Assembly: GCA_015680685.1 (NCBI GenBank)
Contig: MNCI01018990.1
Span: 376,739 to 440,738 of the forward strand
Origin: Gnetum montanum
Taxonomy: Eukaryota; Streptophyta; Gnetopsida; Gnetales; Gnetaceae
DNA: 64,000 nucleotides
Reading direction: 5' to 3'
Below the pieces are notes generated by a model that was given only the letters and a program-made list of their open reading frames with translations, was not told the DNA's origin and ran no database searches. This document shows positions 10,400-21,200 of this stretch, piece by piece. Within the stretch, counting starts at the first letter, position 1, and every line of letters begins with the position of its first letter. Position numbers and translations under genes: made by a program.

Positions 10400-11560
10400 T
10401 GCTGAAGGAAAAGTGTCATGAATAATATAAGGTCCTTCCCACAGTGTTTGAAATTTGGTTTGTTGTGGCACATGTGTGGGATTCCAATAAAGAACCTTAT
10501 CTCTTGGTTGGTATTTGACTTTCCTAATCCTTAGGTCATGACATTATTTGTTCAAGGCCTTGTGCATTTCATTGGATGACAGAGCGACTAATCAGTTTTC
10601 ATCTAGTAAGTTAAGGTTCATTAGCCGTTATTTTTGTGCTAGATTGAGGTCAAGGTTAAGGTCACATGTTGTGGATACTATATGAAGCTTCACTTGAATA
10701 GGAAGCATCAGAAGTTTACCAAACACTAACTCATAGGAAGAGTAGCCTATAGGGAGTTTCCATATGGAGTAGTATGCCTAGATAGCATCATTCAGTTTGG
10801 TGCTCCAATCTTACCTATACTTGCTAATGGTTCGTGTCAGTATTTTTGTGATCTCCCTATTGGTGACTTTAGCTTAACCATTCGCTTGAGGATGATATGG
10901 TATAGTTAGTTTATGTTCAACTCCTAAGAATTAGATTAACCTTGGAAAATTTGAACCTGTAAAGTGTGTACCATTGTTAGAAATAAGTGCAAGCAGCATG
11001 CCAAACCTATTTACGGTTTGTTGTTAAAAAATCGTGTAGTGGTAGATGATGTACAGTCCATAACAATGGCTACTTTTGCCCATTTTGTAAAATATTCAAT
11101 AGCAACAACAATGTAGGCCTTTTCATTGGACATTTGTGTAATAGGCCCCATAAAATTAATTCCCCATATGTCGAAAGGTTCTAAGGGTTAAATCCATTAT
11201 TATGGATCCTCCATTCTAGCAGTCATTCCCCCATCACGTTGGCAGTGCTCATAAGATTGGATGAAATGATGAGCATCTCAGAACAATGTAGGCCAATAAT
11301 ATCCTACAAGAAAGATTTTAATGATTGTTCATCTCCCAGTGTAATGACCCCCATAAAGGCTCTCATGAGCATCTTGGAGAACTCGCAATTGATGTACATC
11401 GAGAACACACCATCAAACCAAGCCATCGGGACATACCTTATAAAGGTGTCCATTGATTTCCATGAAATATTTGGCTCAATGAAGAAACTATGGTTTCTTT
11501 TTAACATCTAACCCTTGTGGTGTTTCTTATGTAAGCAGATAAGTGAGAATGCTACCATAC
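10400..11560 (-). pseudogene. Integrase remnant of E5
   Basis: The minus strand carries, across several frames, pieces collinear with E8: [19 protein letters not shown], the relic of YFTKWAKVA, a degenerate SDNGTHF region near 10960, and the C-terminal WNPTHVPQQ-like end near 10460-10480. Stops and shifts are dense, so this copy is dead. The 11304-11507 minus frame and the 11239-11511 plus frame are shadows. Confidence 0.65.
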
Positions 11561-11639
11561 CAATTTGTATCAATGGGTAAGTGATTGTTTATCACACCTG
11601 CAAAGAGGAGTTCATCAAGGAAATAGTTAGAAATTGGAT

Positions 11640-12960
11640 ATTCATCCTTTTTATTGTCCCATCTCAACTGAGATAAATGATCAGCAATAATATTCTTAGT
11701 GCCTTTACGATCGATCATCGTAAGATCAAACTCTTGTAAGATCATGAGCCATCATATGATGCAAGGGCTCACCATTGGTTTATTCATTAGGAATTGAATT
11801 GCACTATGATTCGTATGTACAAATATCTTATAGCCCAATACATAGTGCCTAAATTTTTCTAGTAAAAACAACACCACCATTAACTCTTTTTCCATTTTTG
11901 TGTAATTGAATTATGCACCAGTGATACTTTGACTTGCATAGTGGATGTAATAGGGTCATTTTTGGTCATCTAACTGTGTAAGTATGGCTCCTAAGGAAAA
12001 TTTGGATGCGTCAATCATTATGTGGAACAATTTGGACCAGTTAGGAGCTTGTAGAATAGGTGTTTCTACAAGCTTATGTTTTAAGGTTTGGAAGGCTAGC
12101 TCACATTCCTTGGTCCATTCAAAAGGTATGTCCTTTTTCGTTAGTTCTACCAAAGGTTTTGCAATCCTTGAAAAGTTCTCAATGAAGTGTTTATAATATC
12201 CAGTATGTCCAAGGAATGATCGGATGTATTTTATAATTTGAGGTTGCCAAGTGATTCCTTAGATGACCTTAATCTTTTTAGGATCTACTTCTATCCCTGT
12301 TCATGAAATCTTGTGCCCTAATATAATGCCTTCTTGGACCATTAAATGGCTTTTTTGCCAGTTGAGCCTTAAGTTGGTTTCTACACATTGTTTTAGTACT
12401 TACTCTAATCGGTCCAATTCTTGTTCAAAGTCTACTCCATAGGTGGAGAAATCATCCATAAAGACCTCCACACCATTTCCTATTTGCTACTAAAAGATAC
12501 TTAAAACCAGATGTTGAAACGTTGCTGGGGCATTGCACAAGCGAAACAACATTTGCTTATATTCAAATGTGCCCCAAGGACTTGTGAACGTAGTCTTGGC
12601 TTGGTCTTTTGGTGCTATTTGAATTTGATTATATTCACTGTAGCCATCTAGAAAACTATAGTAGCAATGCCTTGTAATGGTATTTAAGACTTGGTCGACA
12701 AATGACAATGGGAAGTGGTCTTTAAATGTTTCCATGTTTAGTAGCCTAAAGTTTATACACATCCTCCATTTACCTCCCTTTGGGGCACAATGACTAATGG
12801 ACTAACCCATTCACTATCAGCAATGGGATAGATGAACCCAGCTTTTAGAAGTTGTTCAATTTCTTCTTTAACCACTTGCTTAAGCTTTGGGTTTAGTTGC
12901 CTCTGTAATTGTCGTTAATGTTTCATGGAGGGATCAATGTAAATTCTATGTTGGCATATC
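11640..12960 (-). pseudogene. Reverse transcriptase and RNase H of E5
   Basis: Segments read MCINFRLLNMETFKDHFPL, FVDQVLNTITRHCYYSFLDG, YSEYNQIQIAPKDQAKTTF and TSPWGTFEYKQMLF (12762-12490); the catalytic loop FMDDFSTYG near 12446-12465; then the connection VELTKKDIPFEWTKECELAF (12153-11956) and an RNase H ending MIDRKGTKNIIADHLSQLRW (11745-11527). Residues and order place it in the Athila lineage. Stops at several joints separate the pieces. Confidence 0.82.
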
Positions 12961-13385
12961 CTAGGATCTATTCCAGTTAATTTGGGATATGACTAAGTAA
13001 AGGCTTTCAACCATTTGCTTACCATTTTCAGTAGTCTTTCTTTTTGTTAAGTAGCGAGCTTAGCGTTAATGATTATTGGTTTTCCATTTTTGAGAAATGT
13101 ATACTCCATACTGGTGGACAATGGTTTTAACTTAAGGGGATTTTTCTTGAACTTGTTAAGGATTTTCAACTTCCCCTAGTTGATATTTTCAATATCAAGA
13201 CTTGAAAATTGGCAGTGGACTTGCTCTAATGTATCTATGCTATCAATGTGGGTGCAAGTCAAGCTCTCACTTGGTTCCATGCATATAGTTGAATCGTTAT
13301 CTTGGTCAACTATCAACCACTGGGTGCCTTCTTGTCTTGTGGCTACTACATATAGGCATCTTTGTATGTTAGTTATTGGTGCACA

Positions 13386-13716
13386 CTAGTTGCATGCAAG
13401 CAATGTTAAACGTTGTACAAACCAAGAATTCTGCATGTAATTACACCCTGTGTCACTGTATGCAATGCATGGAACTTTCTTCTTCTCAATCTTTCCAAAT
13501 GTATTTTTCTTTGATAGTTCTAGGGAAGGATCACGTATTCCTAGGCACATGACAATTGTGCTTACCCATGCTCTTCCCATTATGATTGGAAAGTCCCCCT
13601 TACAGTTGTTGACTTGAATCACTAGGAAATGGGCTGAATATGACCACTCACAAATAGTGGTGATAATGTCCTCCACTAGTCCTAATGGGATAGTGATGGA
13701 CTAGTCAGCCAATTTT
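13386..13716 (-). pseudogene. Protease remnant of E5, cut at the E4 junction
   Basis: The minus frame 13676-13386 reads MEDIITTICEWSYSAHFLVI, then NNCKGDFPIIMGRAWVSTIV, and ends CNYMQNSWFVQRLTLLACN. The upstream active-site part is missing because the element breaks at 13716. Homologous to the protease of E8 (41190-40816). Confidence 0.75.
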
Positions 13717-14959
13717 TCCTACCCTTTTCAAATTTTTCCATTTTTTATTTTCATTTTCCTTGTTAAGTAATCTCACTTGTGAATAAAATGATCATGTAAC
13801 CCATTGAGGTAAGGTTTTCTCTATGTTGTTGAGTCATGAGGAGCTAATTATTTAGATAGTGAGACCACGTCATTCATCCACTCATTCCATTAATAAGAGG
13901 TTCTTACCCTAGTTATCATGATATTCTTTTTCATCACCAAAACTAAGAATAAACTCATAATCATGGTGCCTAGATAGAAAAGTAAAGAACCAAGTGGGAA
14001 TGTGAAGGGTGTGACATCAAGGGGATTTGTGGATTCTCTTTGACCGCTTTTGTATGTTTTATCATGTTTTTTCGATTGTAACTATATCCTTGTAGATCTA
14101 ACAAACAATGGGAGTATGAGTAATGTAAAAGGGCACTAAATGAATTTCTGAGGGTCCCATTGGAAAGACATGTATCCATGCCTGAAGGTTGATGGCTTCT
14201 CAGACCATCAAAAAAAAAAGAGAGAAGTGCCATAAATAGACTCCTCCCTTAGACAAAATGCGTAGTGATGTTACTCCTTGCAACTTTGGTAGTATTATGG
14301 TTGTTAGCCAAAGTGATGAAACAATGCGATGTAATTGAAATGTGATTTCAACTTGGTTTGAATCTTGGAAAGAAGGGCTAATGATTACTTAACCATTAAT
14401 AACACACAAGGATTCATTATGCCCCTAGTAAGATACCTGATGTTCTACTTCTTTTAATCCTTTCTACAGTCCATCTCATCTTGTTATCTATGTGATCCTA
14501 ACTTGTCATTTTGTGTAACATAGAGTTACTTTCTCAAATTGGTGGTTTTAACATGTGTGTTTTGTTTCATAGGTATGTGTTGCATTCAACCCCTTTAGTA
14601 CCTACAGACATTTTTAGGTGTGGTTACATAAGGACATTATGGGTTAGAACCTGCTTTGGGGAGGATCCACTTGTGTAACTATTGTAACTTGTACTTGTTT
14701 GACACAAGCACATCATTTCTTAACCTTCCAAGCACATAATTATTAAATTTCATTCTTTTCCTTATCATGTAATTGATCCATTCCACAACATAGGTTTAAT
14801 ACTCCTTCTTACATCTTCCAAAGTTTTTAATGTCGACAACTCCATCTTCTAACACTTCTAGTGTCCAAAACTGATTTCCAACTATGGACCTAACCTTAAA
14901 CCTTTCAACCAATCATAGAGCTTCATTTTCCATGATGAATACCATCATAATATGAACAA

Positions 14960-15062
14960 TTAAGCACCTTGATATCGACTACCTGATATTACGTCAGACA
15001 TAATGTTAGATACTCGATATCAAGTACCCGATATTGAGTTCAAAAAACCTATATCTATGACC
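14960..15062 (+). promoter_or_regulatory. Internal U3-like promoter of E4
   Basis: Within 75 bp stand TTGATATCGACTACCTGATATT, AATGTTAGATACTCGATATC and CCCGATATTGAG, then ACCTATATCTATGACCC (15048-15063), which aligns with the internal TATA of E7 (CCTATAAATAGGTCACCCC). The words AATGTTAGATA and GATATCAAGT also occur in E4's own 3' LTR U3 (18530-18570). The array is therefore of the element's own type. It lies about 550 bp upstream of the 3' gene. Promoter activity is inference. Confidence 0.5.
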
Positions 15063-15229
15063 CTGCATAGTGCCCCAAGAATCCATTCTCATCATTTGCA
15101 ATGATGGAAGCTTTTCAAATTTTCTCTTGTAACTAATAGCCCTACACAATAAACATCCACTAGCGATATTTTGCTCAATATTGCTCCGATTTCCATATCA
15201 TTTGAACTCATTTGAACTTGGAGTGTTCA

Positions 15230-15246
15230 ATTTAGTCATGGGGAAT
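15230..15246 (+). other. Internal polypurine-like box of E4
   Basis: AATTTAGTCATGGGGAATG matches the core of the 3' tract TTTAGTCATGGAGGTATG at 18464. It lies about 180 bp after the internal TATA-like box; in E7 the corresponding spacing is about 175 bp. Confidence 0.5.
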
Positions 15247-15531
15247 GTTTGCATGGAAAACTTGTGTTAATTTTTCAAAATTTGCTATCACCAAAAAGGT
15301 ATTATAAGGGTAAGAATTTTAATAACCTTAAGTATTATAATGAAAAATAAATCATATTAATGCTAGAAACTTTAACATTCTCACTCAACAGATCATAATC
15401 GTCATAATAAATCATACATAAGGAAAAAGGAACCAATTGTGAAAGGTCATAAAAGAAAATAAACACCTTTTGGGAATATTTCTAAATTTTTTTTAAATCC
15501 TACAATCATATGAAGCACTTAATGGACTAAG

Positions 15532-15607
15532 GTGATGAGTAAGCTATAAACCTATTAATGATAAATACATAACACCTTAGTAACATCTGACCATTGATTA
15601 ATTGTAG
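15532..15607 (+). other. Candidate intron before the E4 3' gene
   Basis: ACTAAG|GTGATGAGTAAGC at the left and TTGATTAATTGTAG|ATGGCCCCC at the right give GT...AG ends and a 76-bp interval, with a branch-like TTGATTAAT near the acceptor. The acceptor sits directly on the start codon of the 3' gene. E7 has a homologous interval in the same place, and the other elements have a 60-61 bp one. Confidence 0.45.
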
Positions 15608-18281
15608 ATGGCCCCCAGAAAGAGAAGCATAAGAGGAACCTTTGCAGGGAGCAACTAAACACCCAAGAGGTGGTAGAGGCCAATAAGGTGAGCATGCTAA
15701 GCACGAGGAATAGGAGGCCCAATCATTCAACATCTAGTAAGAGGCTCTTGTTACAGAACAGTTGGTCCAAGGAGAGGCTGAAAAACCACATGCTTCGATG
15801 TAAAGGCAACATCTCATGTTGTCCCCAAAATGCCTTGAGGCTATTCAAGAGAAATCCATGTTGATCACAATCATCATGGAAATGAACTTTGGTCCATTCA
15901 TGGAATTTTCTCTTGAGGCAATTCAGATTCAACTTGAAGCATCACCATTATAGCAAATTTTGTTAGATAGTGGTGAATGGTACCTTGGTGAGACCTACCA
16001 ATTCTGGCATAACAATGAAGAAAGAACCATGGTTAACATTAGCAGAGTCACTATTTACTTCTTATTTAAAGTAATTTCATAGGCTTAAATCTACCAAATT
16101 TGGGGGCTAAGCTAGCACATCTATTCATGAGGTCTGATCCTGAGACCAGAAAGTTATGGCTAAAATGGGCATACAACAAAGAGGATAAAAGATATAATGA
16201 ATTAACTCTAGAAGAGAGGACTTATTTCAAGATAGTCACATATCGCCTCTTCCCCACAAAAGGATTCAATAGAATCTCAATGTACATGGCCAAGGAAAGT
16301 GCTATACTAATGGGAAAATATATGACCAACCTTTCCCAGTTATATTGCATGGAAATTCATAGGTAGTTTGAAGAGAAGAAGATAAGGAAGCCAACACTTC
16401 CATTCCCTTGCCTAATCCGAAAGCTGTGTAAGCATGTTGGAATCCTAGGATACATAAATGAAATTCCTAAGAGGGATCAGAATGCTTTCTTCATTGAATT
16501 ACTCAAACCTATAGCACCAAGGAAAGACCTTGGTGAGGAACAAGAACTAGAGAAGGAAGTGGAACTAGAAAAAGAAATAGAACAACAGCTTAAACAACAT
16601 TTTGAGACACAAGTTTCACCACCACTACTAGAAGACTACAATCCTACAATGAGCCACTTGCAAAAAATTGCAACCTCTTCAGGGTCATTAATGACATAGT
16701 GTAGCCCACTATTTCCACTAATGCAACAAGGGGGTAGATTTTGCTATAATCACAAGGAGAATCCCAGTGGTTGTGAAAAATCTCTAGTAATGCTACATCC
16801 TTTCAAGTGATGCTTGAAATAGGTGAAGGTTCCATAGTAGTGGTCATGCAGCATCACGATGTGTCAAGTGCAACATAGGTGATAACAGATCACATTAAAG
16901 AATCTTTTAATTTGCCTGTTATGTCACTAGTGGATTTGACTAGGACTAGAGATGCACAAGTGCTCGTTGGGACTTTAATGACTCATGTAGCTCATGAGGA
17001 TGTATTAGATCAATTACTACAAATAGGAAAACTAATGACCACCCTATTTAACATCCTTAGTGATGTCACTATGATACAGTCAGACCTCATTACCACCAAA
17101 GGAAAGCTGGTCATGGTTGAGACCAAGGTAGAACATGTAGAAGTAGAAGTACAATTCTTATAACAAGAGTTGGCCACCCTAAGAGCTAAAATATGGAACC
17201 TTGTTTGGTTTGTTGCACCTAACCAGCTGGACCAATTTAGAATAGATCAGTTGAGAAAATTAATCAAAGAGAACCAAGTTACTAAGCAAGAAAAGAAGAA
17301 GGTGGTCTAGAATGCCTCTACTGCTAAAGCATAATCCTATGCCCATAAGAAGGAATTAGCCACCATGTACGAAGAAAATAAACAACTTGTTGTAGAAAAT
17401 GCATAGTTGATCACTATAGAGAAAAAAAAATGTCTTAGAAGAAAGTTTTCACTAGTTGAAAGAACAACTAGTGAGGGTCAACCAAGATATCAATAGACTA
17501 GCCAAAGAGAACCACACTTTCGCAATGAAGAAGGTTTGCGAAATTCAAAAAAAAATGCAATTGAAATAAGGACATGGCAAAATGATGCCAAAAAGCATGA
17601 AAATTTGAAGGAACACTTTTAGTACTAAGCATATCAATCAAAAGGAAATCCAAATGGCAAAAGCCCGCATCGGATCCATGTCAACACAAAATCTTGATTG
17701 GTAGTCCATCTTGGATAGTTATGCACTGGTCCACTAAGCAGAAGTGAAGAATAAAGACCCGCAGATTGAGGACTTTAGGGAATACATGACATTGGCTAAC
17801 CTTTGATATGCCAACTTTGCCATGTTAACAGCAGGTCAACTGAGAAATAATTAGAGTAGTAGGTAGCAACCACCTATGCATTATATGAAAAAGTGTTTGT
17901 GGATAGAAAAGATGCTCTATAGAAAATCCATGTAGCAAACTCAAAATTAGAGATGATCAAAGCTCCCTACCATGAATAGAAGGGTGTCACCTCAAACCTG
18001 GCTAGGAGACTAATAGATCATCATGAGTTAAAAGAAAATGCTAGGGCCTTTGAGGAGGAATGATGATAGTTTGTAGCCTGGTACATGAAGGCCAAAAAAA
18101 TATTTTTGCAACTACCATGTCCATGGAACATATGAGTGCTAGCACACATTGATTCAATGGCTTGGATAGTACATGATCCAAGGACAAAAGAAGAAAAGTT
18201 GCAAGTGCTACTCAACCACTACAAATTTTAGAAGCTTGGCAACAAAGGAGAGTGACCAATGAAGGAGCCACCACCTCTAGG
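15608..18281 (+). pseudogene. 3' gene of E4: 'putative plant transposon protein'-like domain plus coiled coil
   Basis: From the ATG at 15608 the frame is broken by stops, but conserved blocks remain: GEWYLGETYQFWHN and TMVNISRVTIYF (about 15975-16070), GAKLAHLFMRSDPET, LTLEERTYFKIVTYRLFPT, ISMYMAKESAILMGKYMTNL (16100-16330), then LPFPCLIRKLCKHVGI (16398-16446). This layout (R-x-L-x-P-T ... FPxLIxxLCxxxGV) recalls the domain annotated as putative plant transposon protein in 3' ORFs of Athila-type elements. Acidic and coiled-coil stretches follow (ELEKEVELEKEIEQQLKQ; 16879-17163), ending near KEEKLQVLLNHY. E7 carries a homologue. Function unknown; an envelope or particle role would be speculation. 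Confidence 0.7.
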
Positions 18282-18461
18282 AACTACATGAGCTTTCCTA
18301 ATTTTGTGTCTTGTAATGTTGTGTCAAAATTTTTTTAAAACACCACTATAGCATGTAAGAGTCAATTTTTTTGTTTGTTTGATTTAATTAATAATTCCAT
18401 ACCTTCCCAATATTTTGTAAATAATTTGTTCCTCATTTTGTTAACTCAAGGATGAGTTTTT

Positions 18462-18478
18462 ATTTAGTCATGGAGGTA
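18462..18478 (+). promoter_or_regulatory. Polypurine tract of E4
   Basis: TATTTAGTCATGGAGGTA immediately precedes the TGATG start of the right LTR. One G of the usual G5 run has become A. Confidence 0.7.
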
Positions 18479-19352
18479 TGATGAGTCATGATTTTGTTAG
18501 CTTTGATATCGAAGCCACGATATCAAATACGCAATATCAAGTTTTAAGAAACAATGTTAGATATCTAATATCATCTCTTCCATGCTAGCCTATAAATACA
18601 ACACTTGGATGCATGGTTGGGACATAGTTGGTTGATAGATTTTGGATAGCTTTTCATAGATTTTTGATTTCTAATTCTGTTGTTCCCTAGTGCATGCTTG
18701 TAGTGTGATGTTAGTGATTATACGACATCCTTATTCAAGTGTGATGTACTTGGACATGTTACATGACTAGGAATAAAGATCAAGATTACTTCCATCATTG
18801 CAGCATCCAATTAGATTTATTATTGCTTTTAATTATTTAATTGTTTACTGTTTTCTTTAGTTAATATTTCCATTTATTGCTATTTACTATTTCTTTCATT
18901 AAGCAGAATGAGTATGACTAATCGCAAGTGCTTAAGTGTAATTACTTGGTAACCTAGTAGTGTATCATTTGGTAAGCCTAATGACACATGCTTGGTAATC
19001 CCAACAATAGTTACACGAAGTCCAAGGCATGTGCAAAAAGTTAGGGATAGATACTCAATGCACGTAGGCTAGTTTAGATTTTACTTTCCACTGTTAATTA
19101 GCTTAATTACTTTATCTCTTATTGTCATTAGGAGTAGCATAGGGCTAGACAACATCAATTATCATATGCCTCACTTTGGACTAAACCATATGTTACAAAG
19201 CTACCACTAGTCCAAGTGGGAAGACAGTGAACTATGATCAAGGCATAACAATTTAGATGCACAATTAGTCCCATCCACAAAATACAATTGGATTATGCAT
19301 GAATGCTTGTGATTGATATGGTTGGGAGTAGGGGGTACCTTGTTTCTCATCA
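18479..19352 (+). repeat. 3' LTR of E4 (874 bp)
   Basis: Runs from TGATGAGTCATGATTTTG to TACCTTGTTTCTCATCA, followed by the target duplication CTCAC. Its U3 has GATATC motifs (TTGATATCGAAGCCACGATATC) in a variant spelling, then the TATA box CCTATAAATACAAC near 18589-18602. Confidence 0.87.
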
Positions 19353-19357
19353 CTCAC

Positions 19358-20340
19358 CAAACAAGAACTTCTTGTTGAATGGGATAAAAAGCATAAAGAA
19401 TAGTTTCTTCATAAAGTAAAAAGATATATGGAAATTAATGAAAAGATCCTTAATATATTTGCTGATGGGTTAATAAGATGGTGTGTTCTAGAATAAATTC
19501 AACAAAGAGTCCTACAAGATGCACATGATGGACCATGTGGTGGTTACTATGTAGGGTTGTACAACAATTTGCATAGTCTTGTAGAAGATTCCAAAAAGAT
19601 GGAGGGCTAATAGCTAGGAATGAAGGGTCATGATAGTGGATACAACCATTGGAACCCTTCAACATTTGGAAAATTGACCTTATGAGCACCATCACACTAG
19701 TGTTAAATGGGAAGTCCTACATTAGAGTAACTATTGATTATTGCACAAAGTGGGCAGAAGCAAGTATAGTCAAGGATCACATAGCTAAAATAGCTGCTAA
19801 ATTCTTTCAACAAAATGTGGTCAATAGATTTGGAATATCATGCATGCTCATATTCGACAATGGGACTCACTTCATGGATGCTACATTTAAAAAGCTAATG
19901 CAACAACTTGGGGTGAATCACAAACTAACTACATCATATCATTTGTACACAAATGGTTAAGCAAAAGTGATGTACTAGGAAATCACAAGAATATTAACTA
20001 GAATAGCTAGTTGTTATAGAAAGGATTAGAGCACTAAACTTAATGATGCTCTATGGGTGTATAAATCATCTTGGAAACTTCCTATAGGATACTTTTGTAT
20101 GAGTTAGTTCAAGGTAAACTACCTAAATTACCGATCTAAGAAGAACTTAATACCTTTTTCATTGCTAGCACACTTGACCTTGAATTAAACTTAGCTCAAA
20201 GAGAATGCTTAGTGAATATAAGTCTCTTATATGAGAATAGATTAATAGGTTAAATAAGTAATGAAATTCACAAAAATTACTTCAAATGTAGACATGATGC
20301 CAAAATAAGACAAGTGTCAACCAAGTTGGGTGATAAAGTC
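19358..20340 (+). pseudogene. Integrase remnant of E3, displaced by E4
   Basis: The continuation of E3 pol on the far side of E4. The ORF at 19649-19960 reads IWKIDLMSTITLV, YIRVTIDYCTKWAEAS, then IFDNGTHFMDATFKKLMQQLGVNHK and TTSYHLYTNG, which gives the first two catalytic Asp residues (IDLM, FDNGTH). The third acidic residue would lie just after a stop. The stretch 19975-20340 corresponds to the integrase C-terminal half of E8 (RYW-like, LWVYKSSWKLPIG, DDKVLHYNPV-like) with several stops. It carries out DNA insertion in intact relatives. Confidence 0.75.
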
Positions 20341-21200
20341 CTCCACTATAATCCAGTCATGTTTTGCAAAAGGCTAAGTTCCAAACCTTATGAGAGGGGC
20401 GCTACATTGCCCATGCTACATATCAATCTAGCACAATCTATATCCATCACCCAACAAGTCCATGAAAATTGACCCTTATCAAAATGAAACCATAACATGA
20501 CTTTCCTTACTCTTCAAAGGACTCTACCTTATTTACTAATAATTTTATCACTTGCTTGATATTTCAATTATCTACATGTCAAGATAGTTGTGGGGATGTC
20601 ATGTTTGACACTTAAACATAAGTTTTCATCTCACTTTTTTTTACTTTTTTACTTTTCTTATAAATTTTTACATTCTCTCATAAATTTTCCATTTTTTATA
20701 CTTTTTCTATTTTTTGATAATTTTTCATTCATTGATATATTTTAAATTCTTTCTACCTTTTTCCATCCTTGCCATTTTTCTATGATTTTTCACTACCTTT
20801 CATGTACATATTTATGTTGATTTTTCTAATAAAGTGTAAAGGAATAACATTAAAATTATAACATACCATGAATGCTAAAATAATTATGATATCAAGTATT
20901 TGAGTTATATCAAGAAATTAAATGTATAAAATGAGATGGAAGTTAATACATAATGTTACTATGTTTCTACTATGCTATATTATGTGTCTAATCAAACCAT
21001 AATAACACATATAGGTTATAAAGAATAGTCATGTCGATAGATCAAATAGACATAATGAATGGTTAACATTAATTAAGTGATGTAAATAATAAAACACTTA
21101 TAAAAAATTTTAATTAATCAATAGTATAATTCACCAACACTATGGTAGTGTTGTACACCATGACAGTGTATATAAATCTTCATAGTGTTATGTAGTATGG
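19961..21200. other. Integrase tail, T-rich tract and AT-rich spacer between E3 and E6
   Basis: After the last recognisable integrase residues of E3 (about 20340-20410) there is no ORF. A T-rich stretch at 20585-20800 resembles the tract after pol in E4 (13720) and E7 (27350-27470 on the other strand), so E3 may extend at least this far. The remaining 400 bp are AT-rich, and I could not assign them to E3 or to the E6 LTR. Confidence 0.4.

Larger units (their letters stand above)
7467..13716 (-). mobile_element. E5: Athila-like element truncated in protease
   Basis: Read on the minus strand: protease, reverse transcriptase, RNase H, integrase, post-integrase region, polypurine tract and 3' LTR. 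The order and spacing match E8. Gag, the primer-binding site and the 5' LTR are absent, because the sequence changes at about 13716 to plus-strand material of E4. The left flank of the LTR is TCGGG; the matching copy is lost. Confidence 0.82.
13717..15246 (+). other. Post-pol non-coding module of E4
   Basis: No convincing ORF. It opens with a T-rich tract (13720-13780), then segments shared with E7 on the opposite strand (AAGTAATCTCACTTGTGAAT; GGTGTGACATCAAGGGGATT near 14008; CCATGCCTGAAGGTTGATGG near 14180) and the conserved box at 14631-14675. An internal GATATC array with a TATA-like box and an internal polypurine-like box close the module. Confidence 0.6.
7390..19352 (+). mobile_element. 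E4: Athila-like element with 3' gene, interrupted by E5
   Basis: The left end TAATGAGTCATAATTTT (7390) matches the start of the right LTR TGATGAGTCATGATTTT (18479), and CTCAC flanks both outer ends (7385-7389 and 19353-19357). This fixes E4 as one insertion in E3. Most of the 5' LTR, gag and pol of E4 are missing: after 77 bp of 5' LTR comes the minus-strand E5, whose protease runs at 13716 straight into E4's post-pol region. One large deletion that removed the far end of E5 together with the front half of E4 explains this. Confidence 0.82.
3691..20600 (+). mobile_element. E3: old Athila-like element, split by E4
   Basis: On the plus strand gag, protease, reverse transcriptase and RNase H remnants run from 3700 to 7389, stop in the RNase H-integrase linker (AYLTNE), and resume at 19353 with integrase. 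The split is explained by E4, flanked by CTCAC on both sides. E3 is the most decayed Athila-like copy, with many stops and frameshifts. Its gag start was removed or displaced by E2. Its right end is not clear: integrase fades near 20400 and a T-rich tract follows at about 20585-20800, as after pol in E4 and E7. Confidence 0.75.

Noticed and set aside
15527-15932. Minus and plus ORFs at 15527-15932
   Set aside because: Shadows of the frame-shifted start of the E4 3' gene; the conserved blocks are on the plus strand in another frame.
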